Positions 1-5,044 of a DNA stretch of 5,232 nt are shown one piece after another. How positions within the stretch are numbered: position 1 is the first letter of the stretch; each line of letters begins with the position of its first letter. Source of the DNA: JBMNQH01 sp050944035 (GTDB taxonomy: Bacteria; Bacillota; Clostridia; Oscillospirales; Oscillospiraceae). The notes under the pieces are model-generated. The model saw nothing but the letters and a program-made list of their open reading frames with translations, ran no database searches and was not told the DNA's origin. Where the stretch lies: positions 1-5,232 of the forward strand of contig JBMNQH010000049.1 of assembly GCA_050944035.1 (NCBI GenBank), read 5' to 3'. A program made the position numbers and the translations under genes.

Positions 1-6
1 TTTCAT
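1..6 (-). CDS. Start of an unidentified downstream gene (only 2 codons in view)
   Basis: An ATG AAA on the minus strand begins at position 6 and runs off the window edge. It is preceded by a consensus AGGAGG (14-19) with a 7-nt spacer, which is the main reason to call a real gene start. It follows the sigma-like gene in the same direction. In Tn916/Tn1549-type elements a small regulatory or DNA-binding gene often follows at this place, but nothing in two codons identifies the product. Confidence 0.5.
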
Positions 7-27
7 AGGCTTACCTCCTGAAAATCG

Positions 28-86
28 GAGAGGCGGGCAGCTCGTCCGCTGTCCGCCCCTCGCTGAGATAAGGGAAATGATCCCTT
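28..86 (-). repeat. Two small inverted repeats between the sigma-like gene and the next gene
   Basis: AAGGGA (70-75) and TCCCTT (81-86) form a perfect 6-bp stem with a 5-nt loop. GGCGGGCAG (32-40) and CTGTCCGCC (49-57) form a 9-bp stem with one mismatch, which GAG/CTC (28-30, 59-61) can extend after another mismatch. Neither is followed by a T run on the minus strand, so they do not look like ordinary intrinsic terminators. They could be attenuating or mRNA-processing structures in front of the next gene. Function is unknown. Confidence 0.4.
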
Positions 87-109
87 TCACTTGGTAGCCA
101 GAAAACAGG

Positions 110-523
110 TCATTCGTTAAGCCTGTTCTCAAAGAAATTTATAAATTTTTTTCTGACCGCCTCCACACTTTGATACACAGCCACTTTGGAGCAGCCGCAC
201 AGCACACCGATCTCTGCAAGGCTCAGCCCGTCAAGCGCATAGAGCAGGAACCGGCGGCGCTGAGCCTCGGTACAGGTGTCCAGAACCGCCATCAGCTCAT
301 GCAGCGTTTCCATGCGGCAAAGGTATTCTTCCGGCGTTTCACCGTAGGCTCCTACACCCTCGGTGGTAATGATGTACTCGTCAAACTCCCGGCCATCCCA
401 ATGCCGCCGCTGTTCATGGAACAGGTTCTCCGTTTTGTGATCGGCCCGGTCAAGAAATTCATAGACTTCCAGCGTAACCTCCACGGCCACAACTTGTCCG
501 TTATAATTGATGGTAACTTCCAT
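110..523 (-). CDS. Sigma-70 region 4-like helix-turn-helix regulator of a conjugative element
   Basis: This encodes a 137-residue protein. The C-terminal half (about 75-130) reads as a sigma-70 region 4 helix-turn-helix: an EAQRRRFLLYALDGLSLAEIG helix pair, then a recognition helix around CSKVAVYQSVEAVRKKF. The N-terminal 70 residues (EVTINYNG, EVYEFLDRADHKTENLF, HWDGREFDEY) hold no region 2, so it cannot contact the -10 box like a full sigma factor. Proteins of this size and layout are standard in Tn916/Tn1549-type integrative elements, near the regulatory and excision genes. This is family knowledge; a regulatory role in transfer is inferred. I place the start at 523, not 538, because GGAGG lies 8 nt before the 523 ATG, while the 538 ATG lies inside an inverted repeat and has no ribosome binding site. 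The 104 nt to the next gene contain small hairpins. Confidence 0.8.
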   Translation of the reverse strand: MEVTINYNGQVVAVEVTLEVYEFLDRADHKTENLFHEQRRHWDGREFDEYIITTEGVGAYGETPEEYLCRMETLHELMAVLDTCTEAQRRRFLLYALDGLSLAEIGVLCGCSKVAVYQSVEAVRKKFINFFENRLNE

Positions 524-535
524 CTGCCTTTCCTC

Positions 536-564
536 CATTCAGATTTTTTGGGTAAATCTGAATG
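536..564. repeat. Perfect 11-bp inverted repeat upstream of the sigma-like gene
   Basis: CATTCAGATTT (536-546) and AAATCTGAATG (554-564) are exact reverse complements separated by 7 nt (TTTGGGT). The repeat ends 12 nt before the chosen start codon at 523 and partly covers the alternative ATG at 538. Perfect arms of this length next to a regulator gene suggest an operator for a dimeric protein or an RNA hairpin close to the ribosome binding site. It is AT-rich and has no T tail on the minus strand, so it is unlikely to be a terminator. Confidence 0.7.
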
Positions 565-634
565 AGGCGGCGGGGAGCGGCACCGGGGATAAAGTTCGGG
601 CCATGCTGACCCGATGTTCCGGCTCCATAAGGAC

Positions 635-670
635 AAAAAAGCGCCCGGACGGCATAAAGCCATACGAGCG
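635..670 (-). terminator. Possible intrinsic terminator before the sigma-like gene
   Basis: Read on the minus strand, CGCTCG (670-665) pairs with CGGGCG (647-642) with one G-U pair. An inner GGC/GCC pair closes a TTTAT loop. CTTTTTT follows at 641-635. The stem is irregular, so termination may be partial. It would shield the sigma-like gene from upstream readthrough. Confidence 0.35.
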
Positions 671-695
671 TAATAGAGTATATTTTGTTGTTCAG

Positions 696-803
696 TTACA
701 TGGTATAGTGCATACTGCTGACCGCATTGCTCCGCTGCTGGGAACAGGCTTTTTTTAGCTGGTGCAGATCACGGGCACTGTGAAAAAAGGCAAAAATAGA
801 CAC
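696..803 (-). CDS. Possible 35-residue small protein with GTG start
   Basis: A short open frame starts with GTG at 803, 9 nt after a consensus AGGAGG, and ends at TAA 696. The product begins MSIFAFFHSARDL and ends SNAVSSMHYTM. The ribosome binding site lies in the loop of the 801-831 hairpin and the start codon is in its stem, so folding could limit translation. The frame stays open upstream to a TAA near 861-863 but has no better start there. I recall similar translated segments in clostridial mobile elements, from memory only. The T-rich 5' part of this frame doubles as a terminator tail, so it may equally be non-coding. Confidence 0.3.
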   Translation of the reverse strand: MSIFAFFHSARDLHQLKKACSQQRSNAVSSMHYTM

Positions 804-831
804 GGCGGCAATCCTCCTATGTGCCGCCGTG
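781..831 (-). terminator. Intrinsic terminator, distal hairpin after the lipoprotein gene
   Basis: CACGGCGGCA (801-810) and TGCCGCCGTG (822-831) are perfect 10-bp arms around an 11-nt loop. On the minus strand the stem is followed by TCTATTTTTG and then CCTTTTTT (800-783). This would end transcription of the ABC-lipoprotein operon. The loop also carries AGGAGG, which could instead serve the small frame at 696-803. Confidence 0.6.
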
Positions 832-870
832 GATTTACACGGTGTTAGGTCGTCGTTGGTTTAGGATAAA

Positions 871-907
871 CGAAAAGAAACGGCGGCTCTGCAAATCAAA
901 GCCGCCG
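871..907 (-). terminator. Intrinsic terminator, middle hairpin after the lipoprotein gene
   Basis: CGGCGGCT (881-888) and AGCCGCCG (900-907) make a perfect 8-bp GC-rich stem with an 11-nt loop. TTTCTTTTCG follows on the minus strand (880-871). It lies about 70 nt after the lipoprotein stop and is probably the first effective stop for the operon. Confidence 0.55.
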
Positions 908-938
908 CTTCATAGGCGCGTGGAAATGTGTCTGCTTT

Positions 939-966
939 ACGACGGCTTTTTTTCTTTTGCCGTCGT
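939..966. repeat. Inverted repeat just after the lipoprotein gene
   Basis: ACGACGGC (939-946) and GCCGTCGT (959-966) form a perfect 8-bp stem. The loop is a 12-nt homopolymer-like tract, T-rich on the plus strand and A-rich on the minus strand. It starts 11 nt after the lipoprotein stop but has no T tail on the minus strand, so it is not a classical terminator. It may protect the 3' end of the mRNA or act with the next two hairpins. Confidence 0.6.
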
Positions 967-977
967 CCGGCAGAATG

Positions 978-1439
978 TTACTCCATATTCAATTCAATGC
1001 TTCCAGTGAAATTTTCACATTCAATGCCGATATAGTTTCCACCTTCAGGGAGTGTAATTGTATCACTATATGTTCCGGTTGTTTCAAGCAAAGTGACTTC
1101 TTCATCAGCTCCAGAAATCCAAAATACTTTTGCAGTTCCATCCGTAACCTCCAGCGCGCAGTCAATAGACAGATCCTTACCCGCTTCACGCTTTATGGAA
1201 GTTCCGCCGAACAAATACTCTGTATCTGAAAAATCCTCATAGTTGGCTGTATAGCTTCCTGTATAATCATCAATTCCTTTTTCTTTCGTACCTTGTAAGG
1301 ATGAATTTCCGGTAAGTGCTATGGAACCAGCAGACTGAACAATATTGTTATACTGATCGAGAACTTCATCTTTTGTACAACCGGAAAGCACAGAAGCGCC
1401 CAACAGTATCAAGCATAATGATAGAACTATTTTCTTCAC
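978..1439 (-). CDS. Small acidic lipoprotein, possible LanI-like immunity protein
   Basis: This encodes 153 residues. The N-terminus is a lipoprotein signal: MKK, a hydrophobic run (about 4-18), then the lipobox LSGC with Cys21 as the lipidation site. The mature part is about 133 residues and strongly acidic by hand count (about 25 Asp/Glu against 7 Lys/Arg). Its second half alternates hydrophobic and polar residues, as in a beta-sandwich (for example VFWISGADEEVTLLET and ending SIELNME). I do not recognise the family. It is the last gene of the ABC operon, 5 nt after the second permease. Known lantibiotic immunity sets pair an ABC transporter with a lipoprotein (LanI, such as NisI or SpaI), so capture of a cationic peptide outside the membrane is a reasonable inference. 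I chose GTG 1439, 8 nt after AGGAAGG (1448-1454). GTG 1448, overlapping the permease stop, is an alternative that adds three residues. Confidence 0.85.
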   Translation of the reverse strand: MKKIVLSLCLILLGASVLSGCTKDEVLDQYNNIVQSAGSIALTGNSSLQGTKEKGIDDYTGSYTANYEDFSDTEYLFGGTSIKREAGKDLSIDCALEVTDGTAKVFWISGADEEVTLLETTGTYSDTITLPEGGNYIGIECENFTGSIELNME

Positions 1440-1444
1440 AGGTA

Positions 1445-2260
1445 TCACCTTCCTTTCCTGCGTACAGCACGCTTTCCTTTTCCCTTGGAATTTGCCTGTT
1501 TACGGGATTTTATTTCTTTTTTGTTACTGGACATCAGTAACAACAGCACCGCCCAGAGAACCATGATGCCAACCCCAATGACTGCCAGCAAAGGATTCGG
1601 GGCTGTGGTTGTTCCGGCATATCCACTCATGTCAAAGCCCACTAAAATCAGCGCAGCAGAAAACGGATAGATGCTGGCAAGGATACCGCCTTTGAAGAAC
1701 AGCATGCTATATCCAAGGAAAAACGCCAGAATGGAACCTCCCAGATATGCCCCTCGGATCTGCCCAAAAATCAAGATCAGCGGCATACAGACCAAATAGG
1801 TCGTCAGAGCTGCCAACACGATCTGTGTACCTCCATGAAAAAACACTTCCACTGTCAGTCCCGATAATCCAACCGTCAATCCAGTAATCAAGGTAACGCC
1901 AACGCTGTATATTCCCAGCAGGACTGCAAAAATCCCGACCCAAAAGAGCTTAGCTCCCAGCATTTTCGGCATGGAAACAGGAATTGTCATGATGTTTTTC
2001 AGCGTATCATGGGTGGATTCTCTGTCAATCAGCCAGCTGCCAATCATCACCAGTGAAATCGGAAAAAACATCTGCGTATTGCCCCAGACAACATTCTCAA
2101 ACAGAGTGGAAAAATCATAGTTTGGATTTCGGTACTCCGCCTCCACAATCAGCTGGCTCCCATATTGCACCAACGGACAGAGTGCAAGCGCCACCAGCCC
2201 CACCCAAAGTATTTGGCACCGGCGTAGCTTGAGCAATTCTGCTTTTAATAAATCCCACAT
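1445..2260 (-). CDS. ABC-2 type permease of a lantibiotic-immunity-like transporter (second permease)
   Basis: This 271-residue membrane protein would form half of the membrane channel of the transporter. It opens with the family-typical amphipathic start MWDLLKAELLKLRR. About six membrane segments follow (roughly 16-34, 62-79, 103-130, 147-165, 173-210 region, 225-243). A cytoplasmic motif after the second helix, DTLKNIMTIPVSMPKMLGAK (about 85-104), closely matches the corresponding motif in the other permease, which marks the pair as LanE/LanG-like paralogues. The ATG at 2260 has AGGGGG shortly upstream and lies 12 nt after the preceding permease stop. The last 26 residues are unusually basic (13 Lys/Arg, 1 Glu) and should lie in the cytoplasm. 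The end overlaps or nearly touches the lipoprotein start, indicating one transcript. Confidence 0.92.
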   Translation of the reverse strand: MWDLLKAELLKLRRCQILWVGLVALALCPLVQYGSQLIVEAEYRNPNYDFSTLFENVVWGNTQMFFPISLVMIGSWLIDRESTHDTLKNIMTIPVSMPKMLGAKLFWVGIFAVLLGIYSVGVTLITGLTVGLSGLTVEVFFHGGTQIVLAALTTYLVCMPLILIFGQIRGAYLGGSILAFFLGYSMLFFKGGILASIYPFSAALILVGFDMSGYAGTTTAPNPLLAVIGVGIMVLWAVLLLLMSSNKKEIKSRKQANSKGKGKRAVRRKGR

Positions 2261-2272
2261 AATTACACCCCC

Positions 2273-3067
2273 TTAGATTTCCTGGCGCCGGTAAACCAAC
2301 GCAATCAGCGCAAGAAATACAACGGCTTCCACAACAATCACACCGAACACCTGAACACCATTCAGAAAATACGGACTGATCCGTTCCAACAAGTCTGCCA
2401 ATTCCGCACTGGTCTGGCTTTGGTCATAAAATTGGAAGGTCCAGCGGAAAGCCAGCGGTCCCGGAAACAGGGTTCCGATATTCAAACCAAAAGGCTGTGT
2501 GAGGAACGCATCGCTCATCGAAAGGATATAATTTGCAGTCGTATAGAAAAAGGTAATCACGACCGACACGATATAGTTTTTATTAAGAAGAACAACGAGC
2601 AGGATACATGGAAGTGCGCCTACCCACATAATCAGCCCTTCTTCTATCCCAACGCCAAACAAGATCCAAAACCCAACCGGCTCCCAGCCCTGAAACAGCA
2701 AAACCGCAAGATTTACCAATCCTCCAACTGCCATAAAGCCAACGGCAAACAATAGCAAAACCAGCATCTTGGACAGCACCAACTTGGTTCTGTTTATCGG
2801 TATGGTAACAAGGTTTTTTAGTGTGTCATTGTCCAGCTCCTCAAACAGCAGATTGGAAGCCAGTATCACAAGGAGCGGCATCAAAAGCAAATAAGCACTG
2901 AGCTGGAACAGGCTGGACATCACTCCATTTACAGCATCCACATCAGTGTTTACATCTGCCAGAAAGAAAGCATAAGCCAATGGCATGAAAACAGAAAGCA
3001 GCAGAGAAATAAATACCAAGGGCTTCCGTTTTAATTTCAAAAATTCGCATTTGATTAGTTTAAGCAA
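2273..3067 (-). CDS. ABC-2 type permease of a lantibiotic-immunity-like transporter (first permease)
   Basis: This 264-residue integral membrane protein has about six predicted helices (roughly 17-36, 53-76, 99-125, 141-161, 164-184, 238-259). The start MLKLIKCEFLKLKRKP and the loop motif DTLKNLVTIPINRTKLVLSK (about 81-100) are typical of LanE/LanG/CprB-type permeases that work with a LanF-like ATPase to remove peptides from the membrane. The start is TTG at 3067. It overlaps the ATPase stop by 8 nt and has AGGGGG 8 nt upstream inside the ATPase gene, so translation is probably coupled. The next methionine (residue 28) would delete the conserved N-terminus and first helix, so TTG is preferred. 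The exact substrate cannot be read from the sequence. Confidence 0.92.
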   Translation of the reverse strand: MLKLIKCEFLKLKRKPLVFISLLLSVFMPLAYAFFLADVNTDVDAVNGVMSSLFQLSAYLLLMPLLVILASNLLFEELDNDTLKNLVTIPINRTKLVLSKMLVLLLFAVGFMAVGGLVNLAVLLFQGWEPVGFWILFGVGIEEGLIMWVGALPCILLVVLLNKNYIVSVVITFFYTTANYILSMSDAFLTQPFGLNIGTLFPGPLAFRWTFQFYDQSQTSAELADLLERISPYFLNGVQVFGVIVVEAVVFLALIALVYRRQEI

Positions 3068-3986
3068 TTCCTTCGCCCCCTGTCACACGCTTGAAGTAAT
3101 CTTCAAGACTTTCTTCACAAGTATGCGCCTCCGATACCTCCAATCCGTTTTCTACAAAGGCAGTTACAATTTTCCCCACAGGCAGATCAAGGTTGTGCAG
3201 GCGCAGATTGTGGTCGTCCTGTATGGAAAAATGGTTTTCATGGAAATTGCGTTCCAAAATTCTTGCCGCCTGTGCAGTATCAGAGAGTGTAAACCGGATA
3301 TGCTTACTGCTTTTTTGCTCCAGTTCAGCAAGGCTTTCTTCTTCCAGCAATGCGCCGTGATCGATAATTCCAATATCGTCAGCCAGCAGGGAAATCTCCG
3401 AAAGAATGTGACTGGAAATCAAAATGGTTTTTCCTCTTGCGTCGCAAAGCTCCCGAATAAAAGAGCGTACTTCTGCAATACCGATAGGATCGAGACCGTT
3501 GATCGGTTCATCCAAAATCAAAAGTTCTGGATCGTGCATAACGGCAAGGGCGATGGCAAGCCGCTGCTTCATACCAAGAGAATACTGAGAAAAGAGTTTT
3601 TTATCTTTGTAGGGAAGTCCTACCAAATCCAGAGCATCTTTGATGGCATGATTGTTTGGTACACCCCGCAGAGTAGCAAAAATACGCAGGTTTTCTGTGC
3701 CGGTCAGATTGGGATAAAAACCGGGGGACTCAATCAAGCTGCCGATACGGGGCAGCAATTTCTTTTCATTCCCCTGTAAAGACTTTCCCCAGATTTTGAC
3801 CTCTCCGGAAGTCGGCTTCGTTAAGCCCAACAGCATTTTCATGGTAGTGGTTTTTCCGGCTCCGTTTCTGCCAAGCAGACCATAAATTCTCCCACGCTTC
3901 ACATGGATATTTAAGTCAGCCACACTCTTTTGCGAGCCATATTGCTTCGTCAGATTTTTTGTTTCAATGATGTAATTTGTATCCAT
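3060..3986 (-). CDS. ABC transporter ATPase, LanF/BcrA-like with an E-loop
   Basis: This 308-residue nucleotide-binding subunit powers the two following permeases. Motifs in order are Walker A GRNGAGKT (39-46), a Q-loop position reading IESPGFYP with Glu86 in place of glutamine, signature YSLGMKQR (135-142), Walker B LLILDEP (155-161) with catalytic Glu160, D-loop GLDP (164-167) and the switch histidine in SSH (191-193). Glutamate at the Q-loop ('E-loop') is described for lantibiotic immunity ATPases such as NukF, and this is the best clue to substrate class. Residues about 220-308 form the C-terminal extension common in this group. I chose ATG 3986 because AGGAGG (3995-4000) lies 8 nt upstream. 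The in-frame GTG at 4022 would lie upstream of the predicted -10 box. The gene follows a probable activator-dependent promoter and overlaps the first permease. Together with the genes around it, it resembles C. difficile CprABC. Confidence 0.95.
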   Translation of the reverse strand: MDTNYIIETKNLTKQYGSQKSVADLNIHVKRGRIYGLLGRNGAGKTTTMKMLLGLTKPTSGEVKIWGKSLQGNEKKLLPRIGSLIESPGFYPNLTGTENLRIFATLRGVPNNHAIKDALDLVGLPYKDKKLFSQYSLGMKQRLAIALAVMHDPELLILDEPINGLDPIGIAEVRSFIRELCDARGKTILISSHILSEISLLADDIGIIDHGALLEEESLAELEQKSSKHIRFTLSDTAQAARILERNFHENHFSIQDDHNLRLHNLDLPVGKIVTAFVENGLEVSEAHTCEESLEDYFKRVTGGEGIA

Positions 3987-4012
3987 ATTCAAAACCTCCT
4001 GTTCTGTAAGGT

Positions 4013-4021
4013 ATTCTATCA
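4013..4021 (-). promoter_or_regulatory. Extended -10 promoter element for the ABC operon
   Basis: On the minus strand TGA-TAGAAT gives an extended -10 motif (TG at 4021-4020, TAGAAT at 4018-4013). At a 17-nt spacing the -35 position reads AGGTTA, far from consensus, and overlaps the GCAAGGTT repeats. This is typical of a promoter that needs an activator. Transcription would start near 4006, leaving a leader of about 20 nt before the ATPase ATG. Confidence 0.6.
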
Positions 4022-4022
4022 C

Positions 4023-4066
4023 GCCAACCTTGCATTAACCTTGCCGCAACCTTGCATTAACCTTGC
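4023..4066 (-). promoter_or_regulatory. Four 11-bp-spaced direct repeats, likely response-regulator operator
   Basis: The 8-mer GCAAGGTT occurs four times without mismatch on the minus strand, at 4066-4059, 4055-4048, 4044-4037 and 4033-4026. The period is exactly 11 bp, with spacers AAT, GCG, AAT. The array can also be seen as two copies of a 22-bp unit. OmpR-family regulators bind direct half-sites about one helical turn apart, often just upstream of or across the -35. The array ends 7 bp from the -10 box and covers the -35. The response regulator at 5045-5232 is the obvious candidate to bind here. Confidence 0.8.
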
Positions 4067-4080
4067 AATTTGAAATCCGG

Positions 4081-4118
4081 CAAAAATGACAAAGGTTCCC
4101 GCCATAAAGACGGGAACC
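4081..4118 (-). terminator. Intrinsic terminator after the histidine kinase gene
   Basis: On the minus strand GGTTCCCG (4118-4111) pairs perfectly with CGGGAACC (4101-4094), extendable to 10 bp around a TTTAT loop. TTTGTCATTTTTG follows. It starts 3 nt after the kinase stop and separates the regulator transcript from the transporter transcript. Confidence 0.85.
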
Positions 4119-4121
4119 CGC

Positions 4122-5039
4122 TTAAATCTCCAAAGGAAAAAGCAACATAAATTCAGTTCCTTTTCCCGGCAAACTTTCAACTGTTATACTCCCACCCATC
4201 TTTTCTACAAGCTGATGGACAATAGAAAGACCAAGTCCGCTGCCTTTTTCAGAGCGTCCTTTGTCACACTTATAGAGCCGTTCAAAAATGTGTTTCAAAT
4301 CTTCCTTCTCAATTCCCACTCCATTATCCGCCAGCAGCAGCTCCATGTTATTTTCCTTCTTTGACAGGGCAATTTTGATTTTGTCTGCATGGCTGTGAGC
4401 AATTACATTTTGAATGAGATTGTTGACGATCCTCATATAGCTGTCCATATCCAATCTTACCCGGACAGGCTGTTCGGGAATATCGATGTCATACTCAACC
4501 TGTTTATCCTCAAAAATCGGTATCCAGTCAATGAGGATATTTCTTGTCAGCTCTGCGGCCTCAACGCTCTGGATCTCCAAAGCAAACTCGTTTGAATTTA
4601 ACTTGAACCAGTCAAAGAGTACATCAATATATTCTTTCAGATCATGGGCTTTCCGGCGGGCGGTTTCAATATAATCATCCCGGTCTTTTCCTGTGACCAG
4701 TCCTTTGTGTGCAGCGTCAAGATACCCAATCAGAGTAGTAAGGGGCGTTCGCACATCGTGGGAAAGGCTCGTCATAAGCTGGCGGTTGGTTTCTTCTGTC
4801 TGCCGTACAGTTGAAAGTCTGCTTTCATAGGCCACAACGATCTCGTTGATTTCATAGGCAAGAGGTGCTGTCAGTTCATTTGTTGCAGATAGAATACGCC
4901 GGTTGCCATTTCCGTCTTTCACATCAACCAGTGCATCGGTCATTTCTGCGATTTGCTTTTTTACGCGCCGAATGAGAACGATGGAAGTCAATACAGCCAC
5001 AACAGCAATCACAATGGACAAGAATACGATAATTTCCAT
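4122..5039 (-). CDS. Sensor histidine kinase with a single membrane segment
   Basis: This 305-residue kinase passes phosphate to the adjacent response regulator. One hydrophobic helix lies at residues 2-23. Residues 24-80 resemble a HAMP-like or coiled linker (RRVKKQIAEMTDALVDV). The dimerisation box SLSHDVRTPLT has the phospho-accepting His94. The ATPase part shows an N-box NNLIQNVIAHS (206-216), G1 DNGVG (238-242), F-box IFERLYK (251-257) and G2 GSGLGLSIV (266-274), so it should be active. No extracellular sensor domain exists, as in the short kinases linked to peptide-resistance ABC transporters. Detection may occur in the membrane or through a partner, which is inference. The ATG at 5039 is 5 nt after the regulator stop, with AGGAGG (5050-5055) inside the last codons of the regulator gene, so translation is coupled. 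A terminator follows directly. Confidence 0.95.
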   Translation of the reverse strand: MEIIVFLSIVIAVVAVLTSIVLIRRVKKQIAEMTDALVDVKDGNGNRRILSATNELTAPLAYEINEIVVAYESRLSTVRQTEETNRQLMTSLSHDVRTPLTTLIGYLDAAHKGLVTGKDRDDYIETARRKAHDLKEYIDVLFDWFKLNSNEFALEIQSVEAAELTRNILIDWIPIFEDKQVEYDIDIPEQPVRVRLDMDSYMRIVNNLIQNVIAHSHADKIKIALSKKENNMELLLADNGVGIEKEDLKHIFERLYKCDKGRSEKGSGLGLSIVHQLVEKMGGSITVESLPGKGTEFMLLFPLEI

Positions 5040-5044
5040 GCTGA

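Larger units (their letters stand above)
565..977. other. 413-nt intergenic stretch rich in hairpins
   Basis: No large gene fits here. The stretch contains three hairpins with related GCCGCCG arms (801-831, 881-907, 939-966), another terminator-like hairpin (642-670) and one plausible 35-codon gene (696-803), each listed separately. Between 564 and 640 and between 671 and 695 I found no convincing promoter on the minus strand: a TATACT-like hexamer near 680 has no matching -35. The region is more GC-rich than the ABC operon upstream, which would suit a border between cargo and element backbone. Confidence 0.6.

Noticed and set aside
170..565. 131-codon plus-strand frame
   Set aside because: It is antisense to the sigma-like gene, whose helix-turn-helix and ribosome binding site are convincing. 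The plus-strand product shows no family features.
539..655. 38-codon minus-strand frame ending in TGA directly before ATG 538
   Set aside because: There is no ribosome binding site before any of its ATG codons and it crosses a terminator-like hairpin. The adjacent ATG 538 is not the preferred start of the sigma-like gene, so coupling is doubtful. It could be reconsidered if conserved.
352..663. 103-codon minus-strand frame overlapping the sigma-like gene
   Set aside because: It is out of frame with the sigma-like gene over most of its length, has no ribosome binding site, and has a product without domain character.
671..735. Minus-strand promoter with a TATACT-like hexamer near 680
   Set aside because: No hexamer resembling a -35 box is found 16-18 nt upstream and there is no extended -10 motif.
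507..1229. Short plus-strand frames at 507-758, 821-1009 and 957-1229
   Set aside because: They lack ribosome binding sites and domain signals, and they run through terminator hairpins or antisense to the lipoprotein gene.
2985..3779. 264-codon open frame on the plus strand
   Set aside because: It lies antisense to the well-supported ATPase and permease genes, has no recognisable domain, and its composition follows from the reverse complement of those genes.
3987..4022. Longer ATPase starting at GTG 4022
   Set aside because: The extra codons lie over the predicted -10 region and have no ribosome binding site, whereas ATG 3986 has AGGAGG at an ideal spacing.
4023..4066. CRISPR or replication-iteron array
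   Set aside because: The units are only 8 bp with 3-bp spacers and sit directly against a -10 box. No cas or replication gene is in view, so an operator is the better explanation.
4122..4674. Plus-strand frames opposite the kinase gene
   Set aside because: They are reverse-strand shadows of a kinase with all catalytic motifs intact, and none has its own translation signals.
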